Shown here in pieces: positions 55,724 to 63,478 of a DNA stretch of 64,000 nt. The stretch's first letter is position 1. Every line of letters starts with the position of its first letter. Origin of the DNA: Paraburkholderia ginsengiterrae (GTDB lineage: Bacteria; Pseudomonadota; Gammaproteobacteria; Burkholderiales; Burkholderiaceae); the NCBI RefSeq assembly GCF_001645125.1, contig NZ_LXKA01000338.1, forward strand, positions 62,001 to 126,000, in the 5' to 3' direction. Below the pieces are notes generated by a model, which made no database searches, was not told the origin of the DNA, and saw only the letters and a list, made by a program, of their open reading frames with translations. The position numbers were made by a program, and so were the translations under genes.

Positions 55724-56977
55724 ATGCTCGGTAGCCCGAAGAAAATCAAGCGGCAGCCGGATGCTTTCGTGCTGCCGCGCTACGACGAAATTGCCTTGGT
55801 GCTGCAGGGCGGCGGCGCGCTCGGCTCCTATCAGGCGGGCGTCTACGAAGGCCTCGCCGAGGCCGGTGTGCAACCGAACTGGATCGCCGGCGTCTCGATC
55901 GGCGCGCTGAACACGGCGATCATTGCCGGCAATGCGCCGGAGAAACGCGTGGAAGCATTGCGCGGATTCTGGGATTCGATCTGCCATCCGCTCGACTGGA
56001 TCAGCGGACTGGGCGCCTGGGCGCTGCCCGGGCTTGGCCTGCAGGACCAGTCGCGCAAATGGGCCAGCATGTGGGCAGCCGGGCGCGCGTTGACCGAGGG
56101 CCAACCGGGCTTCTTCTCGCCGCGCGTGCCGTTGCCGGCGGCAGGTTTCGGCAAGCAGCGCCCCGATGTGGTCAGCTACTACGATACGGCCGCGCTGAAG
56201 GCAACGTTGTTGAAGTTCGCCGATTTCGACCGCATCAATGACGGCGACATCCGCGTTTCGGTAGGCGCGGTGAACGTACGGACCGGCAATCTGGTGTACT
56301 TCGACAACACGAAGATGCGTCTGGAACCGGAGCATTTCATGGCGTCGGGTGCGTTGCCGCCGGGCTTTCCGGCGGTTGAGATCGACGGCGAATACTACTG
56401 GGACGGCGGCCTCGTTTCCAACACGCCGCTGACCGAAGTGCTGCGTGATTCCGACCACAAGGATGCGCTGGTTTTTCAGGTCGATCTGTGGAGCGCGCGA
56501 GGCAATGTGCCGGGCGACTTCCTCGACGTGTCCGAGCGTGCCAAGGATATTCAGTACTCGAGCCGTACGCGGGCGATTACCAACATGCTCGCGGACCGTC
56601 AGAAGCATGCGCGTTTTATCAAGGAACTGCTGACCCACGTTCCGCACGATCTGCGCAAGGCCGATCCGCTATTCCGTCTCGCCGAAGAAGCGGCCGATGG
56701 CAGCGCGATCAATGTGGTGCATCTCATCTACAAGAACAAGCCTTATGAGGGGCACTACAAGGACTACGAGTTCAGCGTCGATACGATGCACGAGCATTGG
56801 GAAAGCGGGCTCGAAGACATTCGCGATTCGTTTGCTCACCGGGAGTGGTTCGATGTGCCGAGCCGCGAACAGGGTTTCGTGACGCACGACGTGCATCGCC
56901 AGCCGGGCTCGGTGCCGCAGTCCGATCGTGAAATGCCTGAATTGCCGCTTGGAGCGGAACGGAAGGTTGCGGCTTGA
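55724..56977 (+). CDS. Patatin-like phospholipase (DUF3734 type), ketone-body operon
   Basis: A 417-residue lipid acyl hydrolase. The QGGGALGSYQAG oxyanion loop (28-39), Ser58 in GVSIG and Asp in WDGG near 227 are intact, with a DUF3734 C-terminal part. It is co-encoded with adc and the dehydrogenase; this trio is often seen in Burkholderia PHB-related loci. It is paralogous to the protein at 32.3-33.5 kb, with the same domain order. The substrate is unknown (phospholipid or PHB-associated). Confidence 0.9.
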   Translation: MLGSPKKIKRQPDAFVLPRYDEIALVLQGGGALGSYQAGVYEGLAEAGVQPNWIAGVSIGALNTAIIAGNAPEKRVEALRGFWDSICHPLDWISGLGAWALPGLGLQDQSRKWASMWAAGRALTEGQPGFFSPRVPLPAAGFGKQRPDVVSYYDTAALKATLLKFADFDRINDGDIRVSVGAVNVRTGNLVYFDNTKMRLEPEHFMASGALPPGFPAVEIDGEYYWDGGLVSNTPLTEVLRDSDHKDALVFQVDLWSARGNVPGDFLDVSERAKDIQYSSRTRAITNMLADRQKHARFIKELLTHVPHDLRKADPLFRLAEEAADGSAINVVHLIYKNKPYEGHYKDYEFSVDTMHEHWESGLEDIRDSFAHREWFDVPSREQGFVTHDVHRQPGSVPQSDREMPELPLGAERKVAA

Positions 56978-57073
56978 GGCGGGAACGGCCGCCGATTTCG
57001 CTCTTCGCGCACAGAATGCCGAGGTGTGCGGAGTCGAGCGGCAGTGCACCATGCCGACCAGAACGTTAAACAG

Positions 57074-57200
57074 GATGACTCACCGGGAGAAGGGAACGTC
57101 CTCTAACTACCAGAACAATGTGGCTCTGGTTACTGCATCAACCGGTCAAGTCGCAGCGGACGCTGCATTCAAAGCCGCGGCTTCCGGTCCCGTCAAATAG
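57074..57200 (+). pseudogene. Truncated short-chain dehydrogenase N-terminus
   Basis: The frame reads NYQNNVALVTASTGQVAADA then AFKAAASG before a stop. It matches the Rossmann start of an SDR (VALVTGASTGIG) but has lost a glycine codon and most of the glycine motif, and it stops after about 40 residues. It looks like a decayed SDR gene next to the SnoaL-like gene. Confidence 0.5.
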
Positions 57201-57586
57201 AGGTCGCGGAACCGCTCGTCAACGCGCTCCCACATCAGGTTCGAAAATAGCACCGCGGCTTTCAGCGGACGATGGTTGATTACCACAGAGTCGGCTTCGC
57301 CCTGCTCATTCAGATGAGCCACTAGCACGGTCTCGATCGGTAGGCCCTGAATCCGCGAGCGGTAGGACTCCATATAAAGCCCGTTGCCTACCACGCCTTT
57401 GTAACTATGATGCTGGAATTCGTAGAGCGAGACTGCGTGCTTGATCACGGAAAGGATGTCGGCCCGTCCTTCAACCGGACGCTTCAGGACAGTCGCCTCG
57501 AGCGTTGCATTTTCGGCCAGTTTGGTCAGCCAGAGCGGCGGACCGCCAGCAGGAGCCATGACAGGCGCCGTATCGTTGAACTTCAT
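57146..57586 (-). CDS. SnoaL/NTF2-like small protein
   Basis: A 146-residue protein of the SnoaL/ketosteroid-isomerase-like fold: ATVLKRPVEGRADILSVI at the start of the cone and a VVINHRPLKAAVLFSNLM strand region. Such proteins bind or isomerise hydrophobic molecules. CGGAG precedes the ATG. It lies in a run of small genes facing the SDR remnant. Confidence 0.75.
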   Translation of the reverse strand: MKFNDTAPVMAPAGGPPLWLTKLAENATLEATVLKRPVEGRADILSVIKHAVSLYEFQHHSYKGVVGNGLYMESYRSRIQGLPIETVLVAHLNEQGEADSVVINHRPLKAAVLFSNLMWERVDERFRDLYLTGPEAAALNAASAAT

Positions 57587-57670
57587 GTTGATTCTCCGTC
57601 AAATGTATGAACATTGTCAGCGCGAGCGGGGACACTCCCCCTCCGCTGAATATCGTACGAAGGATGCCGC

Positions 57671-58204
57671 TTACGACTCGGCAACGTGGGAACTAGCGGC
57701 ATCCAGAGCCGCGGCCAACGTGATGCGTGCTTTTTCGCGGCGTCTGCGCGCGAGTCGCTCCTCGCCGACATGCCGTTCGGCCTCACCAGCCAAAATCGCG
57801 TGAATCGCGGGCAGCGTCCAGATGCCGCCACGACTGCCCCACTGGCCGTCGGGGATTTCAGTTGGGAACACCCAGACGCGCGGCGCGACCTCGTCAAACG
57901 GCCGGTTCTCCGCGCGCGCCACCGCTTCCGTCACGTCTTTTAACAGCTTGCTGCGGACTTCATCCGTATATTGCCCCTCCGGCACCGACGGAATAACGCG
58001 GTAGCGCGCCGCCATCGAGCGTTCTCCGCCGACGAAAACGGCGGCGGGTCGATGGAGATTGAGAACGGTGACGCTCCGCGCGATCGGACTGCTCGGGTCG
58101 TAGCCTTCCGCAGCGATCAAAATGTCAGTCAATTCGCGAACCAGATGTGCTTCGGCTTCAGGAGTCAGGGCATCTTCCGGCCACAATGCGTCGATCATCG
58201 GCAT
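57671..58204 (-). CDS. Tautomerase-superfamily protein
   Basis: A 177-residue protein beginning M-P-M-I-D, so that Pro2 becomes the N-terminal catalytic proline after Met removal. It is longer than the 60-80 residue 4-oxalocrotonate tautomerases and corresponds to a two-domain member. VRVWVF-like (APRVWVFPTEI) and GQW motifs fit. It is divergent from the GlxA-type regulator, which may control it. Confidence 0.78.
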   Translation of the reverse strand: MPMIDALWPEDALTPEAEAHLVRELTDILIAAEGYDPSSPIARSVTVLNLHRPAAVFVGGERSMAARYRVIPSVPEGQYTDEVRSKLLKDVTEAVARAENRPFDEVAPRVWVFPTEIPDGQWGSRGGIWTLPAIHAILAGEAERHVGEERLARRRREKARITLAAALDAASSHVAES

Positions 58205-58323
58205 GGTGTAATTCCTTCGTGAGGTAGTTTGGTCAACGGATGATCCGCCTTTACGAGGACGGGTGGAAGTGGCAGTATTGCCATTGTTAGAGGAATATCA
58301 GACACACGAAAGGCGGCCGCCAA

Positions 58324-59355
58324 ATGATCACTATTCGGATCTGGGTCTACGACGGAATCATGGCATCCGGCGTCGCGGGCCCCATCGACATCTTCAACGC
58401 CGCGAATCATCTGGGCGCCCGCGAGTCCGCGCGCGGCAGCGCAGTTTTGCCCGGTTTTGTGTGGCGCGTGGAATCGCTTGACGGACAATCCGTCAAGGCT
58501 GCTTCGGGCCAGAGCATTTCCGTGGACGGCAAAATCGATCCACGCAAACGTGCGGATGTCATCCTGCTAACGGCCCCTTTTTTCTCCAACATGGACGAAT
58601 TCGTCGGCCGCCGGGAGCAGTTGAACGCGCTGTCTTCCGCCCTACGGTCCCAGCGTAAAGCCGGCGCCTTGCTGGCTGCTTACTGCACCGGCAACTACCT
58701 GCTTGCGGAGGCGGGCTTGCTCGATGGCCGGATCGCCACGACACACTGGGCGAAGGCGGCTGACTTCGCCCGACGTTATCCTCATGTCGAACTTCGGGCC
58801 AGCGAAGTTCTGACCGGGCAAGATGGCATTCTTTCGGGTGGTTCGGTGACGTCGTACCTCAACCTCGCCGTGCGGCTGGTGGAAATGTTCGCCGGCGAGA
58901 AGCTCGCCGCGACGACAGCCAGGTCGCTTCTGATCGATATAAACCGGACTTCTCAGGCTTCCTACGCGACGCTTCTCGACGAACACGGTCACGTCGATCC
59001 GCTCGTCGCGCGAGCTCAGGAGCGAATGGAGGCGACGCTTCAGCAACGGTTTCGGCTAAGCGAACTCGCGGACTGGCTTGCTGTCAGCGAACGGACTCTT
59101 AATCGGCACTTCAAGCTGGCAGTGGGCCTCGCACCATTAGCGTATCTTCAGAACCTGCGCATCGAAGTCGCCAAACGCTTGCTGGAATCCAGGCCCATTG
59201 GCGTCGACATGGTCAGCCAGCAAGTGGGTTACGGAGACGTCAGCACATTTCGGCAGCTGTTCAAACGCAAAACAGGTCTCTCGCCGAGCGAATATCAAAT
59301 GCGATTTGCTCGCAGCTCCTCGGCGGACAATACCCGGCGCGAGTTCCCCGAGTAG
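58324..59355 (+). CDS. GlxA-family AraC transcriptional regulator
   Basis: A 343-residue regulator. An N-terminal DJ-1/PfpI-like domain (1-190, with Cys in LAAYCTGNYLL) is joined to two AraC helix-turn-helix motifs at the C-terminus (about 240-335; LADWLAVSERTLNRHF and GYGDVSTFRQLFKRKTGLSP). These regulators usually activate catabolic or transport genes. It is divergent from the tautomerase across 119 nt. Confidence 0.9.
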   Translation: MITIRIWVYDGIMASGVAGPIDIFNAANHLGARESARGSAVLPGFVWRVESLDGQSVKAASGQSISVDGKIDPRKRADVILLTAPFFSNMDEFVGRREQLNALSSALRSQRKAGALLAAYCTGNYLLAEAGLLDGRIATTHWAKAADFARRYPHVELRASEVLTGQDGILSGGSVTSYLNLAVRLVEMFAGEKLAATTARSLLIDINRTSQASYATLLDEHGHVDPLVARAQERMEATLQQRFRLSELADWLAVSERTLNRHFKLAVGLAPLAYLQNLRIEVAKRLLESRPIGVDMVSQQVGYGDVSTFRQLFKRKTGLSPSEYQMRFARSSSADNTRREFPE

Positions 59356-59711
59356 AGTCGACGTCCCCCGTCGCCGTTGCGAGTAGGCTGAAGCCCAGCA
59401 GCGTCTCGCGTGCTTAATCAGGAATCCATACCGGTTACAGCCGCCCGCCACTCCAAGCATGTTGAGACGATCGAGCATGTCTTTGAGCCGCAGGAGCCTG
59501 GCTGGTTCGCTGTTGCATCTTTAAACTTCAATGCTAAGTGCTTTGCCAGTACAACGGGTGACGATCAATCCGTGATTGACGCCGACGTGCGCCGGCAAAA
59601 GCACCTTTCGTGGACCGCTGCGTTGTCGTTTCCGCCTTCGGATAGCCAGGCGTGATAGCCGCAATCCGACCCGCCAAGCGGATTAAACCATAGTCTGGAA
59701 GGGAATTTTTC
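59356..59711. other. Intergenic region, nothing recognised
   Basis: No ribosome-site-supported frame or hairpin of note lies between the GlxA-type regulator and the glutaredoxin gene. Confidence 0.4.
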
Positions 59712-59981
59712 ATGAAAACTGTCACGATCTATACCACATCCAATTGCACATATTGCATGGCCGCCAAATCTCTTCTGAAAGCCAAAGGTGTGTCGTTCGA
59801 CGAAATTGCCCTCGATGGCGATCGAGTTGCCGCATCCGCTCTGGTCGAAAGAACCGGCCGTCGCACGGTACCGCAGATTTTCATCGGCGCGACGCATGTC
59901 GGGGGATTTGACGATCTGAAAGCACTTGATGTGGCCGGGCACCTGGACGCACTACTTCAGCGGCTGGTGCATAACGGCTGA
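59712..59981 (+). CDS. Glutaredoxin (GrxC type)
   Basis: An 89-residue thiol oxidoreductase. The active site is Cys12-Thr-Tyr-Cys15 in place of the commoner CPYC, and the glutathione-binding TVPQIFIG and HVGGFDDL segments are present. It reduces protein disulfides and glutathione mixed disulfides. GGAAGGG precedes the ATG. It lies just before the first copy of the duplicated leader. Confidence 0.9.
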   Translation: MKTVTIYTTSNCTYCMAAKSLLKAKGVSFDEIALDGDRVAASALVERTGRRTVPQIFIGATHVGGFDDLKALDVAGHLDALLQRLVHNG

Positions 59982-59995
59982 TTAGAAGGAACGCT

Positions 59996-60105
59996 TCCAC
60001 GCCATAGAGTGGGCCCCGTCTGACTGTGAAATTCTGCTTCACGGCTTATCAACATTGCGATGAATAGTCGCTCGTGAACAGCGATGGTATCTTGGCACCA
60101 GCAAT
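59996..60105 (+). repeat. Copy 1 of a duplicated leader
   Basis: Positions 59996-60105 closely match 60715-60824: cacgccat-agtg-gcc, then ctgactgtgaaattctgctt and gatgaatagtcgctcgtgaa, with a few substitutions. The copy lies upstream of an ATG at 60126 that begins a short remnant frame. Confidence 0.8.
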
Positions 60106-60125
60106 TCAGGAGCGGGGATTATGCA

Positions 60126-60248
60126 ATGACTGATGGTCTTGACGGCGTGCGCAAACAGTATCGCGCGACCGGTCTGGTTGAACGACTGAAAGTCGCACTC
60201 CCAGCCCTGAACCGGGGCCTCCGCCGACATGTCGGCGCTGGGCGCCGG
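60126..60248 (+). pseudogene. Possible methyltransferase N-terminal remnant
   Basis: From the ATG at 60126 the frame reads MTDGLDGVRKQYRATGLVE then RLKVAL. This resembles the first 25-30 residues of some Burkholderiales SAM-dependent methyltransferases, from memory of such N-termini. It continues in frame into the exported protein at 60249. The remainder of the methyltransferase is missing. Low-certainty call. Confidence 0.35.
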
Positions 60249-60647
60249 ATGAAACGTCTTCTTCTTAATTTGACAACAGCCTCTGTGCTGATCACTTCTG
60301 CTGGAGTCTCCATGGCACAACCCACGCCAATGCCAACCACGCCAATCACGAAGATATTGGCGATCGGCACATTTCCACCGGGCACGGATATGCAACTGGT
60401 CCAACACACTCTTCCGACTGAAGTTCGCGAGACCGCGCAGCTCTACCTCGAGGGCAAGATTGACCAATGGTATTCATTGCAGGACCAACCTGGAGTGGTG
60501 TTCATCCTGAACGTCACGGACGTAAGTCAAGCGCATGAAATGCTAGAGGCACTTCCCTTGGGGAAAGCCCACTTGATGACATTCTCACTGCTCCCAATAG
60601 GCCCGCTGAAGCCGTTGAGCAAGCTTTTGAATTCGCCCTCCCGGTAG
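60249..60647 (+). CDS. Small exported protein with a YCII/muconolactone isomerase-like fold
   Basis: A 132-residue protein with a signal peptide (cleavage near VSMAQPT). A ferredoxin-like alpha/beta domain follows (ILAIGTFPPGT, VVFILNVTDVSQAHEMLEAL, PLGKAHLMTFSLLPIGPL) in the style of muconolactone-isomerase-like proteins. No catalytic call is possible. The start is uncertain: 60249 gives a clean signal but has no good ribosome site, while the ATG at 60126 has GGGGA upstream and would add 41 residues. Confidence 0.6.
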   Translation: MKRLLLNLTTASVLITSAGVSMAQPTPMPTTPITKILAIGTFPPGTDMQLVQHTLPTEVRETAQLYLEGKIDQWYSLQDQPGVVFILNVTDVSQAHEMLEALPLGKAHLMTFSLLPIGPLKPLSKLLNSPSR

Positions 60648-60714
60648 TGTCGAGTACTCGGGAAGATACCGGATTACACCGGAGTGGACTGCCACTGTTC
60701 AAGCGCTGGACCAG

Positions 60715-60824
60715 TTCACGCCATCGAGTGCGCCCTGCCTGACTGTGAAATTCTGCTTCATGGCTTATCAACGTTGTGATGAATAGTCGCTCGTGAAAAG
60801 CGATGGTATCTTGACACCAGCAAT
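60715..60824 (+). repeat. Copy 2 of the duplicated leader
   Basis: A near copy of 59996-60105, placed just before the LysE gene. The similarity continues more loosely to the start codon (ggattctgaacATGACTG against ggattatgcaATGACTG), which supports 60841 as the LysE start. Confidence 0.8.
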
Positions 60825-60840
60825 TTCGTGGATTCTGAAC

Positions 60841-61473
60841 ATGACTGGAAACGCCTACTTCTCGACAAACCTGCTGCTCGCCTATGCAGCGTACTTCGTT
60901 GGCACCGCGAGTCCTGGACCGAGCAACCTTGCAATCATCTCCTTAGCGGCCAGTCACGGACGGAAAGCCGCAATGATGTTCGCACTCGGTGTCATCTCGG
61001 GGTCGATGTTCTGGGCGACGGTGGCAACGCTAGGCGTGTCGGCTGCCCTGATCGCCTACTCTCAAGTCATCATTGCCTTCAAAATTTTTGGTGGCCTATA
61101 TCTCTTGTGGTTAGCCTTCAAATCCGGGCGCAATGCCCTTGCGACAGCAGATGCATCCGCGATGAAGCTGGAACGAACACAGACATTGACAGGTGTCTAC
61201 GCCCGCGGAGCGATCCTCCATCTCACCAATCCGAAAGCCATCCTCGTTTGGGTTTCAATTGTTGCCCTATCGTCGAACAACACGGGATCTGCGCATGGTG
61301 CTCTGGTTGGCGGCTGTGCGGCGATTGGATGTCTGGTGTTCGGAGGTTATGCGGTACTGTTTTCGACGGACTCGGCTCGCAGGATATACGTGCGGACCCG
61401 CCGCGCACTGGAAGGATGCTTGGCCGTCGTATTTGGGATTGCCGGAATCAGGCTTCTTGCGTCGCGTGTCTAG
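60841..61473 (+). CDS. LysE/RhtB-family exporter
   Basis: A 210-residue inner-membrane exporter with about six hydrophobic helices. The family motif GTASPGPSNLAIISLAASHGRKAA is at about residues 21-44, and TNPKAILVW is at the start of the fourth helix. The family exports amino acids or other small molecules. The start at 60841 is supported by the leader duplication. It converges on the MarR gene. Confidence 0.88.
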   Translation: MTGNAYFSTNLLLAYAAYFVGTASPGPSNLAIISLAASHGRKAAMMFALGVISGSMFWATVATLGVSAALIAYSQVIIAFKIFGGLYLLWLAFKSGRNALATADASAMKLERTQTLTGVYARGAILHLTNPKAILVWVSIVALSSNNTGSAHGALVGGCAAIGCLVFGGYAVLFSTDSARRIYVRTRRALEGCLAVVFGIAGIRLLASRV

Positions 61474-61496
61474 CTGCACACTGCCGTGGCAGCACG

Positions 61497-61967
61497 CTAA
61501 TCCGCCAGCAACCTGTTCGCGATCGACAACAAGGCAGCGGCACCTTCTTTGCCCAACAACCTTTTCGCCGTCTGCTGAGCCGCGCGCCAGGCCGGCATGG
61601 CGGTCACCAGCAATCTACGCCCCGCATCGGACAGCACGATGGGACGACTGCGCCCGTACGTGGACTCCAACTCTTCAATCCATCCCTGGTCCAGCAGCAA
61701 TTGAAGATTGCGCGTTGAAGTCGATCGCTCAAGATGATTGGCGCGGCCTATTTCAGCGCGGCTGCCACCGTTCATTTTGGCAATCAGGACGAGCATGGAG
61801 AATTGCGACGAATTGACGTCATATGAGCGAAGCGCCTGATCATATATGCTGGTAACGACACGCGAAATGGATCGCGTTCGCGTGAGCAAACAGTGCTGAG
61901 TTACCTCGTCGATCAGGTCAGGCTGCAACGCCGGCTTGTTCGGTGATTTGGTAGTCATATGCTGCAT
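61497..61967 (-). CDS. MarR-family transcriptional regulator
   Basis: A 156-residue winged-helix regulator. Helix-turn-helix residues SRAEIGRANHLERSTSTRNL and wing YGRSRPIVLSDAGRRL (about 80-125) are visible. The ATG at 61967 (61958 also possible) lies 64 nt downstream of the hydrolase stop on the same strand. A partial palindrome (aagtgtagatgcatgt, 61970-61985) overlaps its leader and resembles the operators at 63 kb, so autoregulation is possible. Confidence 0.87.
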   Translation of the reverse strand: MQHMTTKSPNKPALQPDLIDEVTQHCLLTRTRSISRVVTSIYDQALRSYDVNSSQFSMLVLIAKMNGGSRAEIGRANHLERSTSTRNLQLLLDQGWIEELESTYGRSRPIVLSDAGRRLLVTAMPAWRAAQQTAKRLLGKEGAAALLSIANRLLAD

Positions 61968-62031
61968 TAAAGTGTAGATGCATGTGAATACTTCAATGTA
62001 TGCCGTCGGCTGCACCGACGACGCACTCGCT

Positions 62032-62985
62032 CTAGTCTTTCGCGGGATTGCTGCCCGCGCTAAACGCGGCCCTGACTTCGTTCACCGTCTGCTCAGGCGC
62101 TTGCAAATGCGGATAATGGCCGAGCCCGGGGAGAATCGTAAGCTTCACTCCGTTACGGTTTGCGTACTCGACGCCCATTTCCTTCATGATGTAGATGTCC
62201 TGCTCGCCCCACACCACCTTCACAGGGACCTTCAGCTTTGCCATATTGGCTTCGAAGTAGTCCTGGTCGCGGGTGAAGCAGGAGTAGTAGTGATAGAAGG
62301 CGTCTGCCGATGTGACCTCACCGCCCCACCCTTTCGCCATATCGTCCCTGAACTCCTGCGACAACGCGTAGCGCTCCTCCGGAGGCATGCCGCGGAAGAA
62401 GGTGTTTGCCAGAATTTCGTCACGGTTCGTGTTCATCGCGGCATGCACGGCGTCCGACGAAGGCTTGGACTTCAGACCCTGCAAAGTTGAATACATATAC
62501 TGCGGACGATTGAACGGGGCAAAGTCGCCAACGATGATCTCCCTGGCGATATCCGGTTGCTCCAATGCTGCCAGCAGCGCGGGCAAGGCCCCGATATCGG
62601 TCGCATAAATCAACAGCTCCGAACTGTCGATCCCAGACGTGCGGATATAGTCTTCCAGCACGTGGGCATAATCCTTTGGCGCATAGGAGAAGCGATCGGC
62701 GCCTGGACGCGAGGACTGTCCGTAACCCGGCCAGTCAAACGCATGCACCTCGTAGTCGCTGGACAAGGATTCGGCAATCGGCTTCCACGCATACATCGTC
62801 TCCGGGAAGCCGTGCAGGAACAGTACCGTGCCCTTGGGATGCGCAGGCCGATAGACCATGCGACGCAGCTTGATGTCAGGATTGACCTGCACCTCGCCGA
62901 CTTCGACCTTCGGTGCCGACGAGGATGACGTCGGCAGATTGGTGCTTGCGGAGAAGACTGTCGCCTTCGTTAAATGTCTGAACAT
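62032..62985 (-). CDS. Alpha/beta hydrolase (haloalkane dehalogenase/epoxide hydrolase-like)
   Basis: A 317-residue hydrolase. The HGFPE oxyanion motif (58-62), an Asp130 in the nucleophile-elbow position (YATDIGA) and a His near the C-terminus (LGHYPHLQ) form the likely triad, with acidic residue candidates in WGEQD. An Asp nucleophile points to dehalogenase- or epoxide-hydrolase-type chemistry rather than an esterase. GAGGA precedes the ATG. Four palindromes lie in its upstream region, shared with the RND genes. The substrate is unknown. Confidence 0.82.
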   Translation of the reverse strand: MFRHLTKATVFSASTNLPTSSSSAPKVEVGEVQVNPDIKLRRMVYRPAHPKGTVLFLHGFPETMYAWKPIAESLSSDYEVHAFDWPGYGQSSRPGADRFSYAPKDYAHVLEDYIRTSGIDSSELLIYATDIGALPALLAALEQPDIAREIIVGDFAPFNRPQYMYSTLQGLKSKPSSDAVHAAMNTNRDEILANTFFRGMPPEERYALSQEFRDDMAKGWGGEVTSADAFYHYYSCFTRDQDYFEANMAKLKVPVKVVWGEQDIYIMKEMGVEYANRNGVKLTILPGLGHYPHLQAPEQTVNEVRAAFSAGSNPAKD

Positions 62986-63038
62986 AATCGTGATCCTCGT
63001 CGAGTGCTCGCGTCGTATGCCGCACCATATGGTTAGAT

Positions 63039-63056
63039 ATGGTGCATATACACCAT
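63039..63056. promoter_or_regulatory. Operator-like palindrome 1
   Basis: The arms atggtg and caccat flank catata. It belongs to the family tRGTGYATayrCAC-a found four times between the hydrolase and the RND genes. It lies 54 nt upstream of the hydrolase start codon. Confidence 0.6.
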
Positions 63057-63067
63057 GCAGCGGACTA

Positions 63068-63083
63068 TAGTGTATATACACCA
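63068..63083. promoter_or_regulatory. Operator-like palindrome 2
   Basis: The core gtgtatatacac is a perfect 12-bp palindrome inside tagtgtatatacacca. It is 29 nt from palindrome 1, about three helical turns, so two dimers could bind on one face. Confidence 0.65.
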
Positions 63084-63184
63084 CACGATCAAGCGAGAAC
63101 GTGTGCAGGAAATCGCACTTCACTGTTTCATGATCAGACTGAAACAATGAAGTGCAATTTCTAGAACGCAATTTTCGTTGACCA

Positions 63185-63204
63185 TATAGTGCATACGCAC
63201 TATA
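63185..63204. promoter_or_regulatory. Operator-like palindrome 3
   Basis: The arms tatagtgc and gcactata (8 bp each, perfect) flank atac. It is the mirror partner of palindrome 2 about the inverted-repeat centre near 63135 (both about 59.5 nt away). Confidence 0.65.
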
Positions 63205-63215
63205 TTTTGCGACGA

Positions 63216-63231
63216 TGGTGTATCTGCACCA
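63216..63231. promoter_or_regulatory. Operator-like palindrome 4
   Basis: The arms tggtg and cacca flank tatctg. It is the mirror partner of palindrome 1 and lies 31 nt from palindrome 3, on the side facing the RND genes. Confidence 0.55.
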
Positions 63232-63263
63232 AGTTCGTCCATCGTATGCGGCGTATCAAGCCG

Positions 63264-63311
63264 TTCACGAGCGGGGATTTTGCAGTGACCAGCACACTTG
63301 ATGGCGTACCG
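63264..63311 (+). repeat. Partial third copy of the duplicated leader's start-codon region
   Basis: The segment ttcacgagcggggattttgc followed by agtgac and cttgatggcgta resembles 60106-60153 (agcggggattatgcaatgac, cttgacggcgtg). A GTG here would begin VTSTLDGV, similar to MTDGLDGV at 60126. No long frame follows. Confidence 0.5.
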
Positions 63312-63478
63312 CCATCACCGCATCGCACGCACTTCCGATTCGCCTCTGCTGCCTAGGACAGTTGTCGTTTTACTAACTATGCATTTAAGTATGCATATGC
63401 ACAGCTAGCCTCCGTCGCCGCAATGCCTCGTTTGATGCCTGCCGGCGCGTGAATTTTTGATACTTGCACGGATTGGTT

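Larger units (their letters stand above)
63021..63250. repeat. Decayed long inverted repeat in the divergent promoter region
   Basis: The sequence from about 63021 to 63130 matches the reverse complement of about 63140-63250, centred near 63135. The inner arms gcacttcactgtttca (63115-63130) and tgaaacaatgaagtgc (63140-63155) differ at one position; the outer arms carry matching operator-like palindromes with a few indels. The region looks like an ancient inverted duplication of a promoter unit. Confidence 0.75.
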
